This document shows, one piece after another, positions 18,242 to 27,487 of a DNA stretch of 64,000 nucleotides. This DNA is from JBNJFY01 sp051747265 (GTDB taxonomy: Bacteria; Bacteroidota; Rhodothermia; Balneolales; Balneolaceae), in NCBI GenBank assembly GCA_051747265.1, contig JBNJFY010000005.1, forward strand, positions 186,001 to 250,000, read 5' to 3'. The number at the start of each line of letters is the position of its first letter. Positions within the stretch are counted from its first letter, which is position 1. Made by a program: the position numbers and the translations under genes. The notes beneath the pieces are model-generated. The model made no database searches. It worked only from the letters and a program-made list of their open reading frames with translations, and had not been told where the DNA came from.

Positions 18242-19549
18242 ATGCTACCAGTTGTATCTATTGTGGGAAGACCCAATGTGGGTAAATCCACGTTATTCAA
18301 TCGTCTAATCGGCGAACGTAAAGCCATTGTAGATGATGCCTATGGGGTAACCCGTGACCGTCACTACGGTGAATCCTATTGGAATGGGCGGGACTTTACC
18401 GTTATAGACACCGGCGGCTATCTGCCCGATGAAGATAATGTAATGTATAAAGGGATCCGTGAGCAAGTGCACATTGCGCTTGAAGAATCGGATGTCATTT
18501 TATTTGTGGTAGATACGCATGCTGGCATTACTTCGTTGGATCGATCTGTAGCCAATATGTTACGCGAGGAAAATAAGCGGGTATTACTGGTTGCCAATAA
18601 AGCCGATAATGAAACGGACGCGCTGAATGCCAATGAATTTTATGAGCTGGGATTTCAGGAATTGTTTGCGGTGTCGGCAGTAAGTGGCAGCGGAACAGGT
18701 GATTTGCTGGATCGAGTAGTTGAAGAATTGCCACAGGAACAGGAGGAAGTACGCCCTGAACTTCCCCGACTTGCTGTGATTGGACGACCCAATGTGGGAA
18801 AAAGTAGCTTCGTTAATGCTTTGTTAAAGAGTGATCGCAGTATTGTAACCGATATTCCAGGAACCACGCGCGATTCAATCAACAGTGTATTGAAGTATGA
18901 TGGGAAAGAGTATGTGTTGGTGGATACAGCTGGATTGCGTAAAAAGAAGAACGTGAAAGAAAATGTCGAGTTCTACAGTACCGTACGAACCGATCGGGCA
19001 CTGCGAGCCTGTGATGTGGCAATCCTGATGGTGGATGCTATGCAGGGTTTTGAGGATCAGGATAAACGAATTTTACGCGAAGCCGCCAAATTTAACAAGG
19101 GAATTGTTATTGCCCTAAATAAGTGGGATCTGGTACCCGAAAAAGACACGAATGTCTTTAAGGAGTTTGAAGAGTATGTTTATGATCGAATTCCGATGAT
19201 GCGTTATATACCCATTGTAACTACTTCAGCTAAGAATAGGCAGCGTATTTACCGGGTTTTGGATGTCGCCGATGAAGTGATCAAGGAACGGAAAAAGACT
19301 ATTTCCACATCTAAGTTTAATGACTTTATTCAGGGAGTGTTGAAAGAACGCCCATTGCCGATTAAACGGGGCATACGCTTAAAAATCAAATACGCGCTAC
19401 AGGTGAAAGAAAATCCACCGGTCTTTAAGTTCTTTATGAACCTACCCAAGGAATTGCCGGCAAATTACCGTCGGTTCATTGAAAAAAGAATCCGCGATGT
19501 GTATGGTTTTAAGGGTGTACCCATAACTTTGGTGTTTCGCCAGAAATAA
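18242..19549 (+). CDS. der: Ribosome-associated GTPase Der (EngA)
   Basis: This 435-residue protein has the tandem GTPase layout unique to Der. The first G domain has GRPNVGKST and DTGGY; the second has GRPNVGKSS, DTAGLRKK and NKWD, and a KH-like C-terminal domain follows (PPVFKFFMNLPKELP). Der is needed for 50S ribosomal subunit maturation. ATG 18242 is preferred over the adjacent TTG; AGAAAGAAG just upstream gives a purine-rich but weak ribosome site. Confidence 0.95.
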   Translation: MLPVVSIVGRPNVGKSTLFNRLIGERKAIVDDAYGVTRDRHYGESYWNGRDFTVIDTGGYLPDEDNVMYKGIREQVHIALEESDVILFVVDTHAGITSLDRSVANMLREENKRVLLVANKADNETDALNANEFYELGFQELFAVSAVSGSGTGDLLDRVVEELPQEQEEVRPELPRLAVIGRPNVGKSSFVNALLKSDRSIVTDIPGTTRDSINSVLKYDGKEYVLVDTAGLRKKKNVKENVEFYSTVRTDRALRACDVAILMVDAMQGFEDQDKRILREAAKFNKGIVIALNKWDLVPEKDTNVFKEFEEYVYDRIPMMRYIPIVTTSAKNRQRIYRVLDVADEVIKERKKTISTSKFNDFIQGVLKERPLPIKRGIRLKIKYALQVKENPPVFKFFMNLPKELPANYRRFIEKRIRDVYGFKGVPITLVFRQK

Positions 19550-19631
19550 ATACACATTTTATTGAACCGTTTGGATCTATCGTGTATTTTCCGATCTGAT
19601 CATTCAGAAAATCTGAAATAATTAGTAACCC

Positions 19632-20324
19632 ATGCCGCAGAATTTAGAACAACCGGTCGCCAACGCTCTTAACGAGAACTACACTCGGGAACGAAAACTC
19701 TCATTTCTGGAGCGTATCTATCTGCCGGAAATATTCAAGGGAATGTGGTATACCCTGAAACAAATGTTTCAGCCCAAATTCACCATGCAGTATCCCGAAG
19801 AAAAATGGGATCCACCGGCTATTTTCAGAGGACGGCCGGTTTTGGTCGAAGATAATGGCAAAGAACGCTGCGTAGCATGCGGGCTCTGCGCTCGTGCCTG
19901 TCCACCATTGGCTATTAGTATGCAGGCCTCCGAAAACGCTGACGATCCCAAAGAGCGTTACCCCGATTTCTTTGAGATTAATATGCTGCGCTGCATCTAT
20001 TGCGGTTTTTGTGAAGAAGTTTGCCCGGAAGAAGCCATTGTTATGAGCAAAGACTATGATATTGTCTTTGAATCCAGGGAAGAGGCTATTTATGGGAAAG
20101 ATCGGCTCTTGATTCCCAAAGAGGATCTTAAAGAGCGACTTGACTTCTTGCGGGAATACAGAAACCGTCAATTTGGTCAGTTCTGGGATTTTCAGGAGGA
20201 AAACAATATTCATTCGGTTCGTGATCGCGATCGCGAGTTCAATACCGGTCTGTCGCTGGTAGATATGATCGAACGCCAGGAAGAACGGGCTGAAGTTGCC
20301 GCCGACTCCGACTGGGATCGCTAA
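19632..20324 (+). CDS. nuoI: NuoI-like 2x[4Fe-4S] ferredoxin subunit of complex I
   Basis: This 230-residue protein has an N-terminal region typical of NuoI (FKGMWYTLKQMFQPKFTMQYPEE) and two ferredoxin motifs, CVACGLCARACPP and CIYCGFCEEVCPEEA, which hold clusters N6a and N6b in complex I. The C-terminus is longer than usual and rich in Arg, Glu and Asp. No other nuo subunit lies in the window, so complex I genes appear dispersed in this genome or this is a second copy. It lies 82 bp after der. Confidence 0.87.
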   Translation: MPQNLEQPVANALNENYTRERKLSFLERIYLPEIFKGMWYTLKQMFQPKFTMQYPEEKWDPPAIFRGRPVLVEDNGKERCVACGLCARACPPLAISMQASENADDPKERYPDFFEINMLRCIYCGFCEEVCPEEAIVMSKDYDIVFESREEAIYGKDRLLIPKEDLKERLDFLREYRNRQFGQFWDFQEENNIHSVRDRDREFNTGLSLVDMIERQEERAEVAADSDWDR

Positions 20325-20412
20325 TTATTCGGGATCACTTCTCTGTTCGTAGCCTATAATAGGGAAGAGCAGTGTTATTATTCGACATCTACAGCTAATA
20401 AATAATTTTCAC

Positions 20413-20970
20413 ATGAGTGGATCTTCTCAGTTCAACCAAGATGATCTCAATAATTTATTGGAAGATGTCCGCTATGTAGAAAATGAAGCTGATGCCCTTC
20501 GATATGTTATTGATGAGGTACCTTATGACACGAAACCGGCTGGCGGACTGTCCATTGCGGAATTACTATTGATGCTCGATCACGCTCAAAAGAATTATTA
20601 TCGCCCTATAATTGAGCAGGCATTTAAATCTTCCGAACCCATCGACATCAGTGACGTAGAGCATTATCGCGAAAATTTTGAGGTTAGCCTCGAAGATGAC
20701 TTTGACATCTTTAAAGCCCTTCAAAAAATAAGTAAACATCGAGCCGCGCTGGTAAACGTACTCAGTAATATTCCGCTTATCGATTGGAGCCGAATTATAT
20801 ACAAAGGAGAACGTGAAATGGCGCTCCATCAATTTGTTCGCTCCATGATCACCGATGATCGAAAAATACTTAAAGAGATAGCCGATCTGGTTATGAATCA
20901 TAGCCAACAGGTTCGTGCTCAAAAAGAGATTGAGCAGAAGAGTAGACATCGCAGGCAGGGAGCCTCATAA
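20413..20970 (+). CDS. DinB-like helical-bundle protein (tentative)
   Basis: This 185-residue protein has no signal or TM segment. It has predicted long helices and a pattern near residues 45-70 (GGLSIAELLLMLDHAQKNYY) and 135-160 (LHQFVRSMITDDRKILKEI) reminiscent of DinB/YfiT-type four-helix bundles. The usual metal-binding histidines are only partly apparent (His57, His137 region), so the call is tentative. One base separates its stop from the next gene's ATG, so it is surely co-translated with the membrane protein downstream. Confidence 0.5.
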   Translation: MSGSSQFNQDDLNNLLEDVRYVENEADALRYVIDEVPYDTKPAGGLSIAELLLMLDHAQKNYYRPIIEQAFKSSEPIDISDVEHYRENFEVSLEDDFDIFKALQKISKHRAALVNVLSNIPLIDWSRIIYKGEREMALHQFVRSMITDDRKILKEIADLVMNHSQQVRAQKEIEQKSRHRRQGAS

Positions 20971-20971
20971 C

Positions 20972-21670
20972 ATGAGTTGGAGCTATGTACCATTATTGGT
21001 CTCTGGAATATTAAGTAGCTACTGGTTATTTCATTTGGCATACCAAAACCGGGATGGAATGTATGCATTATTGGCCACAGCAACTTTGGGTATGGTGGTT
21101 CACGCCTCCAGTGAAATTCTCCAACTGATGGTTGAGCTTTTTGGGTATACAGTCGTGTTGAGCCAATTCCATGAATGGAGTCGGGTAATATCCATATCAT
21201 TTATTTTATCAGCGCTGGGGATGTTAATTCGAAATTCCAAGCCGGCTTTTGCACGCTTTCCACGTATTTTTACCGCTATTCCCATACTCATTGTAGCTAG
21301 CTATCCCTTTGCTATGGATACGCTGGTTCTTAAGGATTGGTTAATGGGAATTTACGAGGGGGGAGCATTACTCATTGCTATACTGATGTATTCGGTATTG
21401 ACTTATTATACATCTCATTTTGCAGCGGTTATACCAGGGATAGTAGTGCTTACTATTCAATTTCTCAGTTATTGGTTTCTACCTATAGCCAATCAATGGC
21501 CAGATTGGATATGGTACAGTTGGTTAGCCATGGGCATGTTTATGCTGGTTATGGGATATCGCTATTTAGATAACCTCGGCCTAAAACCCTATAAAGTGAA
21601 TGGTGTAACCGGGCAAGGTCCACATAATATGGCGAGTACCCAAGAGACAATGGGAATTCAACAGCCTTAA
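20972..21670 (+). CDS. Seven-TM-like membrane protein, unknown family
   Basis: From ATG 20972 the protein is 232 residues. It has about seven hydrophobic segments spread over residues 5-200 and a polar C-terminal tail of ~30 residues. The start is set by its position one base after the upstream stop; an alternative start inside the upstream gene would add polar residues. It forms a pair with the DinB-like gene. No recognisable catalytic or transport motif was seen. Confidence 0.7.
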   Translation: MSWSYVPLLVSGILSSYWLFHLAYQNRDGMYALLATATLGMVVHASSEILQLMVELFGYTVVLSQFHEWSRVISISFILSALGMLIRNSKPAFARFPRIFTAIPILIVASYPFAMDTLVLKDWLMGIYEGGALLIAILMYSVLTYYTSHFAAVIPGIVVLTIQFLSYWFLPIANQWPDWIWYSWLAMGMFMLVMGYRYLDNLGLKPYKVNGVTGQGPHNMASTQETMGIQQP

Positions 21671-21699
21671 TAACCAATATTTAATCTACAGATTAGGAA

Positions 21700-22185
21700 A
21701 TGGCTATTGCACTAGGGGAGAAAGCCCCAAATTTCATCCTGAAAAACACCGAAGGCCAAGAAGTCTCATTGTCATCGTTTCGAGGTCAAAAAAATGTAGT
21801 GCTACTATTTTTCCCATTGGCTTTTACTGGAGTATGCACCCAAGAGATGTGTGCCATTAGAGACAATATGAACAAATACAGTGACCTTGATGCTGAAGTG
21901 TTGGGCGTAAGTGTGGACAGTTTCTTTACACTTAAAAAGTTCAAAGAACAAGAGAATCTAAACTTCACATTGTTAAGTGATTTCAATAAGGAAGCGGCCC
22001 AAGCTTATGATAGTTTATATGAAAATTTCTTCGATATGAATGGTGTGACCAAGCGATCCGCGTTTGTAATCGATGCCCAAGGGATTATTCAATATGCAGA
22101 GGTGTTGGAAGACGCCAGCGAGCTACCTGACTTTGATGCCATAGACAAGACATTGAGCAATCTACAAGTAGCGAGCATAAAGTAA
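21700..22185 (+). CDS. Peroxiredoxin (AhpC/TSA family)
   Basis: This 161-residue thioredoxin-fold peroxidase has the active-site motif PLAFTGVCTQEMC, where the first Cys fits the peroxidatic position (PxxxTxxC), and a second Cys five residues later. The closest pattern is the AhpE-like group. The ending TRSAFVIDAQGIIQYAEV style is typical (seen here as KRSAFVIDAQG). It reduces peroxides in the cytoplasm using a thiol donor. It is the last gene before the 748 bp AT-rich gap. Confidence 0.9.
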   Translation: MAIALGEKAPNFILKNTEGQEVSLSSFRGQKNVVLLFFPLAFTGVCTQEMCAIRDNMNKYSDLDAEVLGVSVDSFFTLKKFKEQENLNFTLLSDFNKEAAQAYDSLYENFFDMNGVTKRSAFVIDAQGIIQYAEVLEDASELPDFDAIDKTLSNLQVASIK

Positions 22186-22933
22186 TTATTGTATAGCGCA
22201 CCCATAGTGATGTGTGTTATAAAAAGGGGAAGATATATTCTTTGGATTGGCAAGTGTTAAGTAATGGAGTGTTAGTGAATTACTTAACTTTACATAATAT
22301 AAATTATACGACTAAAATGTACTGTTATGACCTGATCGGCAATTTATAGCTACCGTACACTACACTTATTAAGTGTGTAACATTCACTTCTTAATTTCGG
22401 GCTATCAATTTTAAATCTACTATCACTTACAACCATCTCATGATTTACTAGCTGAATAATCAGTGATGATGGACAACTGTCACTGCGATAAATGGATTTA
22501 GAGTGATTCAATTATCAATGGTTGACTGGTTTTTACCCTATAATCAGGGATATGTAATTTCAGCTACCCGATCTATTACTACAGCCATCCAATTCTTAGG
22601 ATTCCAACCTTCGGATAATGAAACTTATCCCATTTCATGATTTCGACTGTAAAATTATAGTCCAACCTGATTTAAAGGTATTTTGTGGACATAATAGCCA
22701 TATCATACCATTGCGGACAAAGAGATAGGCCCTTAGAATTGAAATTTGAGATTTTCGGCCTTTAACTGCTCTCAGGGTGTTTTTTTAGCATGTTTTCTCC
22801 CAAATCCCATTTTGCTTTGTCTTCCTAAGTATTTTGAAGAACTCAATGACTAGGTTTACATAATATTTCTTCATCTATCCTTCATGAGGGATGTCTAGTT
22901 TGTGCTCTCATTTTTCAAAAAGATCTATCCAAT
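22186..22933. other. 748 bp AT-rich intergenic region
   Basis: There is no recognisable gene on either strand. The longest protein-like stretch is about 57 codons on the + strand ending near 22638 (contains LPYNQGYVISATRS) and has only an internal ATG. It may be a relic but is not convincing. No tRNA-like fold or strong hairpin was noticed. Part must serve as the promoter region of the lipoate ligase gene. Confidence 0.5.
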
Positions 22934-23971
22934 ATGATTTTTATCGATAACCAAGGTATCACCGATCCCCGAACGAACTTGGCCATTGAAGAATATGCCC
23001 TACGGAATTTTGATCCCTCAGATTCCTATTTACTGTTTTACATCAATGAACCCTCCATTATCATCGGTAGAAACCAAAATACGTTAGAAGAAATCAATCA
23101 TGAATATGTTGAAGAGCAAGATATTCATGTGGTTCGACGTCTATCCGGAGGCGGTGCTGTTTATCATGACCTGGGAAATCTGAATTTTAGTTTTATCCGT
23201 AAATACGATAAAGAGAGTCTGCACAATTTCAAGAAGTTTACGGATCCGGTAATTGATGTATTGCAATCCATGGATGTTAACGCATCGTTAAGTGGCCGGA
23301 ATGATCTTGTGGTTGGTGAGCGTAAAATTTCGGGCAACGCTCAATTTTCAACCTCCGGCCGTATGTTCAGTCACGGTACCCTATTATATAACACTGATTT
23401 AGGTGAAGTGGCGAATGCCCTGAATGTCAAAATGAGTAAGATCCAATCCAAAGGGCATAAATCGGTACGCAGTCGGGTAGCCAATATCTCTGAATATCTA
23501 GACGATCCCTTCCCTATTTCCGAATTTCGATCTCGTCTTTTGGAGGGCATTATGCGATCCTCGGATGTGCCTGAATTTGAGACGTATCAATTAACCGATG
23601 AGGATTGGGACGGTATTCGAGCCTTACGAGAAGAGCGCTACGGTAATTGGGCCTGGAACTATGGGAAATCTCCCAAATTTAATTTACAGCGCTCTAAACG
23701 ACTTGCTATCGGCGAAATTGATGTTCGATTGGATGTGGATAAAGGATATGTCATCAAGAATGCCACCATTTACGGTGATTTCTTTGGTCGCAAACCGGTG
23801 GATGAATTAAGCGAGTGTTTGGAAAATGTGAAATATGATCGTACCGATCTTAAGCGTGTCTTAGAAAAGGTAGATCTGACTGAGTATTTCGGAAATATTG
23901 AACCAAACGAGTTTCTGGATCTTCTCTATGGAGCTGACCAAGAGCCTCCCGAACTAGACCCTATCCTCTAG
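22934..23971 (+). CDS. lplA: Lipoate-protein ligase A family
   Basis: This 345-residue protein has the LplA catalytic signature RRLSGGGAVYHDLGN, the GRNQNT segment, and a C-terminal accessory domain (~residues 250-340). It should activate lipoate with ATP and attach it to E2 or H proteins. The full two-domain length favours a functional ligase over an octanoyltransferase. A GC-rich hairpin lies 34 bp after the stop and may end transcription from both sides. Confidence 0.92.
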   Translation: MIFIDNQGITDPRTNLAIEEYALRNFDPSDSYLLFYINEPSIIIGRNQNTLEEINHEYVEEQDIHVVRRLSGGGAVYHDLGNLNFSFIRKYDKESLHNFKKFTDPVIDVLQSMDVNASLSGRNDLVVGERKISGNAQFSTSGRMFSHGTLLYNTDLGEVANALNVKMSKIQSKGHKSVRSRVANISEYLDDPFPISEFRSRLLEGIMRSSDVPEFETYQLTDEDWDGIRALREERYGNWAWNYGKSPKFNLQRSKRLAIGEIDVRLDVDKGYVIKNATIYGDFFGRKPVDELSECLENVKYDRTDLKRVLEKVDLTEYFGNIEPNEFLDLLYGADQEPPELDPIL

Positions 23972-24005
23972 TTCATAACTGCTTCTTTCTATGGTCTAAA
24001 ATGAA

Positions 24006-24033
24006 AACCCGCCTGATTATTACCAGGCGGGTT
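24006..24033 (-). terminator. Hairpin between lplA and the tricorn-like gene
   Basis: AACCCGCCTG and CAGGCGGGTT form a 10 bp stem around an 8 nt loop. On the minus strand it is followed by TTTT, fitting an intrinsic terminator for the tricorn-like gene whose stop is at 24066. It may also stop lplA transcripts, though the + strand lacks a T tract. Confidence 0.75.
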
Positions 24034-24065
24034 GAGTTACACTAAATAAAAATTCTCAGCTATTG

Positions 24066-27000
24066 TTACCGACCATCAATTTGGCTCAATAATTCATCTA
24101 CGGCTTTCTTTAACTGAGCATCGGTTTTTTGGCCCCGATAATCGGGAGCGTTCTCAATCAAAATATCCGGAACAGCAGGACCGTGTTCCATATTTTCATC
24201 TGTGGCTTTAACATACCAACCGCGGAATGGTAATCGTACATACGAGCCATCCATCAAGCCAACGCCTCCGGTAGAAATCACCGCTCCGAAAGTAGGCTGT
24301 CCTACCAAAGTCCCGTGATTCAGTGTTTTGAACGCATGAGAGAAAATTTCAGCATTGGAATAGCTATTCTCGTTAGACAACGCAATAGCTGGCTTGGTCC
24401 AGCTAGATAACGGCAAACGCTCCCCAAAGGGATAGTGCTCTCGATATTCTTTTTGCTCTTCCTCCAGATCATCGGTAGCACCCCGTGGGATCGTATAAGC
24501 GTGTTGCTGCACACTGAGCACGGTCATCAGGTAATCAGTGGTCCAGCCACCGCCATTGTAGCGAACGTCAATGATTAATCCGTCTTTTCCGTGACCACTA
24601 GCCACCAATTCTCGCTCAAATCGTTCAAAACTAGGCCAGTTCATTCCTTCCACATGGATATATCCTAATCGCCCATTCGAATACTCATCCACCAACTGTT
24701 TCCGGTTTTCGACCCATTCTTCGTAGAGCTGGTCACCCAAACTACCGGTGGGTTGGATAATCACTTCACGACTTTGACCATTATTTTGAACGGATAAGAT
24801 GGTTCGTTCATCGACTTTATTTTCTATCAATTGGTAGAAATTATTGTCAACAGCAACAGATTGTCCATCTACCGCCGTAATCACATCTCCAATCTGTAGT
24901 TTACTTCTCTGCCGATCAGCAGGACTGCCAGGCACAACGCGATCCACACGCACCCCATTTTCAACCGGAGTGATTTCCACACCTAGCAATCCCGTTCGGT
25001 TGCGTTGGGTTTCGCTACGATCGGATCCATAAATACCCATGTGCGATGCGTTGACCTCGCCCAGCATCATATTGAATACGTCTCGGAAATCACGATTGGT
25101 AGACGCTTTCATGGCCCATGGCTTATATTTCTCGTGCATGGCCGTCCAATCAACACCATGGAATTCCGGATCGTAGAATCCATGATACAAGGAGCGCCAT
25201 GCTTCTTCGAATACTTGATTTCGCTCAGCTTGATAATCGATCTGTTTTTGTGCTCGAAACGGTCGAGGCTGCAATTTTCCATTTCCAGTCTGGAAAGCAA
25301 ACATAGTACCTCCCCGCTTCAACATGTAGAGCGTTGCCCCTTGGGAGCCTAAGAAAACATTATAAGGTGCTTGATTTTCACTAGTTAATGGTTTCCGTTC
25401 GCTGCCATCCCACTTGACACTAAACAGATCCTGATCGGCGTCAAAACGCTGACGAGAATTGCGATTGGTCACAAAATAGAAGGTTTCCCCATCCTTGGAG
25501 ATGGCTAAATCCGACTCATTTCCGGGCATGGCAGTTACCTGAGTCAAGCGTTTGTATAGATCGTCAAAGTCTATCTCTACGGGTGGAACAGACTCCTCTT
25601 CCCCATTTGTGTCATTTTCCTTTTTCGGTGCTCTAGCCTCTTCCAACTCCCGATCCAATTCGGTTTTTTCCCAATCTTCTTTGTTCAACCAGGCAAACCA
25701 AATATCAGAATCACCATTGTTACGGGTAGAGATGAATCCCAGCTTACTGCCATCTCCACTCCATACCGGACTATAATCGGCCCGGGGATGCATGCTGATG
25801 TTCACCGGTTCTCTAGAGTTATCCGCTGCGTGAATGTAAATCTCTGTGTTGAAGTCTAAATCAGCGAGTGCGTAAGCCAACCACTTACTATCCGGACTCC
25901 AACTAACATCTTCAGCAGTAGCCCATCCATCCAGCAGTACGGTCTCATTACTGAGCATACCACTTTCGGAAATATCAGCGACGATCAACTGACCTCTTCC
26001 CCGGTTAAAGGCTATCTGCTTACCATTCGGTGCAATCACGGGATCTCGCTCATCCAATTTGCTATTGGTCAATCGCTCTACATCATATTTAAGAGTAAAG
26101 AATAGATTTGGCTCCTCCGGATCCGCCGAAGTCATCTTGTACAGTTCATATTGGCCTTCCCGATCCGAGCTAAAGATCAATGTGGAATCGTTCAAAAAGG
26201 TTACATCTCGGTCTCTAAATGGATGTTTGGTCAGTTGTACGGTGCGCTGTTTGTCATCTTTATTTTGCTTAAAGAAGAGATCACCGCGAATCACCATTGC
26301 CAAATAATCTTCGCTGGGTGAAACTGCGAACTCATCCACATCCGAGCTGTATGTCTTCATTTCTACCTGGTAAAACCGGTCATCTTGGGTCACATTTATA
26401 TTCAGGGGATTAATTGCACCACTCTGAGTATCCAGTGTATATAGACCGGTTTTTCGTTCGAATACCACATTAGACCCGTCATCAGAGATCCCGAAATAAC
26501 GCACACCATCGCCCTCGAAGGAAGTCAGCTGCTCCACTTCACCATCTTGCTTACCATCTGCTGATATACGCATTCGGTAGAGATTATGCGTTCGGTTGTT
26601 GCGTTCAGATATAAAATACAGTGCCTCACCAGCAAATTGCGGATACATGTCATTCCCTTTAAAGGAAGTCAGCTGTTGGTAACCATCGTTGCGGGTGTCA
26701 TATATCCAGATATCCTTATTTGCGGATCCCCGATAATGTTTACGATACTCCCTATTGTATCCGCGAACAAATACAATAAAACGACCATCCGGTGACATGG
26801 TGGGCATGTGCCCAAAGGAATCCAATACCCGCTGCGGCGTTCCACCCGTACTGGATATAGCGTGAATTTCCGGATCCCACTCCACCTGATTGAACATGCG
26901 TTGCGTGGTGAACATCAAGCGGCCATCCGCATTCCAGCTGCTAAGATCATCACCGGCGCTGTGATAGGTTAATCGTTTGGGTTCGCCACCATCCAGGGAT

Positions 27001-27317
27001 AACACAAACAAATCGTCATTGCCGTAACGGTCGCTGGTAAAGGCAATCTGAGACCCATCAGGACTCCATTTGGGGTGGGCTTCATATGCTTCATGGATGG
27101 TCAAGCGATAGGCTCGTCCTCCTTCTATATCCGAAACCCAGATATCGCCTTGGTAAGAGAAAGCCACTTGTTCTCCATCTGGGCTTACCGCAGGAAATCG
27201 GGCAAATACTTGGTTATCTTGAGCATGAATGGTGGGAACCATAAATATCAGGGCAAGAAATAGCGTTCCCCCCAGTTGTAATAATCGATTGATTGGTGAT
27301 CTCATAACAGCCGACAT
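24066..27317 (-). CDS. Tricorn-like S41 protease with beta-propeller and PDZ
   Basis: This 1083-residue exported protein has a signal peptide ending near HAQDN. Many PD40/WD40-like beta-propeller repeats follow (FPAVSPDGEQVAFS, PKWSPDGSQIAFTS and others, residues ~35-590), then a PDZ domain (~760-840) and a C-terminal S41 peptidase domain. The probable nucleophile is Ser987 in NSYSNAE, after VRYNGGG. Tricorn and homologues degrade oligopeptides; this one is probably periplasmic or surface-linked because of the signal peptide. It is divergent from the cadherin-like gene and has a terminator at 24006-24033. Confidence 0.9.
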   Translation of the reverse strand: MSAVMRSPINRLLQLGGTLFLALIFMVPTIHAQDNQVFARFPAVSPDGEQVAFSYQGDIWVSDIEGGRAYRLTIHEAYEAHPKWSPDGSQIAFTSDRYGNDDLFVLSLDGGEPKRLTYHSAGDDLSSWNADGRLMFTTQRMFNQVEWDPEIHAISSTGGTPQRVLDSFGHMPTMSPDGRFIVFVRGYNREYRKHYRGSANKDIWIYDTRNDGYQQLTSFKGNDMYPQFAGEALYFISERNNRTHNLYRMRISADGKQDGEVEQLTSFEGDGVRYFGISDDGSNVVFERKTGLYTLDTQSGAINPLNINVTQDDRFYQVEMKTYSSDVDEFAVSPSEDYLAMVIRGDLFFKQNKDDKQRTVQLTKHPFRDRDVTFLNDSTLIFSSDREGQYELYKMTSADPEEPNLFFTLKYDVERLTNSKLDERDPVIAPNGKQIAFNRGRGQLIVADISESGMLSNETVLLDGWATAEDVSWSPDSKWLAYALADLDFNTEIYIHAADNSREPVNISMHPRADYSPVWSGDGSKLGFISTRNNGDSDIWFAWLNKEDWEKTELDRELEEARAPKKENDTNGEEESVPPVEIDFDDLYKRLTQVTAMPGNESDLAISKDGETFYFVTNRNSRQRFDADQDLFSVKWDGSERKPLTSENQAPYNVFLGSQGATLYMLKRGGTMFAFQTGNGKLQPRPFRAQKQIDYQAERNQVFEEAWRSLYHGFYDPEFHGVDWTAMHEKYKPWAMKASTNRDFRDVFNMMLGEVNASHMGIYGSDRSETQRNRTGLLGVEITPVENGVRVDRVVPGSPADRQRSKLQIGDVITAVDGQSVAVDNNFYQLIENKVDERTILSVQNNGQSREVIIQPTGSLGDQLYEEWVENRKQLVDEYSNGRLGYIHVEGMNWPSFERFERELVASGHGKDGLIIDVRYNGGGWTTDYLMTVLSVQQHAYTIPRGATDDLEEEQKEYREHYPFGERLPLSSWTKPAIALSNENSYSNAEIFSHAFKTLNHGTLVGQPTFGAVISTGGVGLMDGSYVRLPFRGWYVKATDENMEHGPAVPDILIENAPDYRGQKTDAQLKKAVDELLSQIDGR

Positions 27318-27487
27318 TAATTATAATTGACTTCGTCACGTGAATTGTTTCGCAACTAACAATTTGAGGAACAATCTTGACAATATGTAGGGATAGTACT
27401 GTAAAGAGTTTTAAAAAGGTGATCGTTCGTCTTTTATAGTCTGTCTATTATCCTCTCATTTCAGAAGCATTTTGGTTTTTCAAACGG

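Noticed and set aside
22468..22638. 57 open codons inside the AT-rich gap
   Set aside because: Length is not significant in AT-rich DNA and no family is recognised; noted only as a possible relic.
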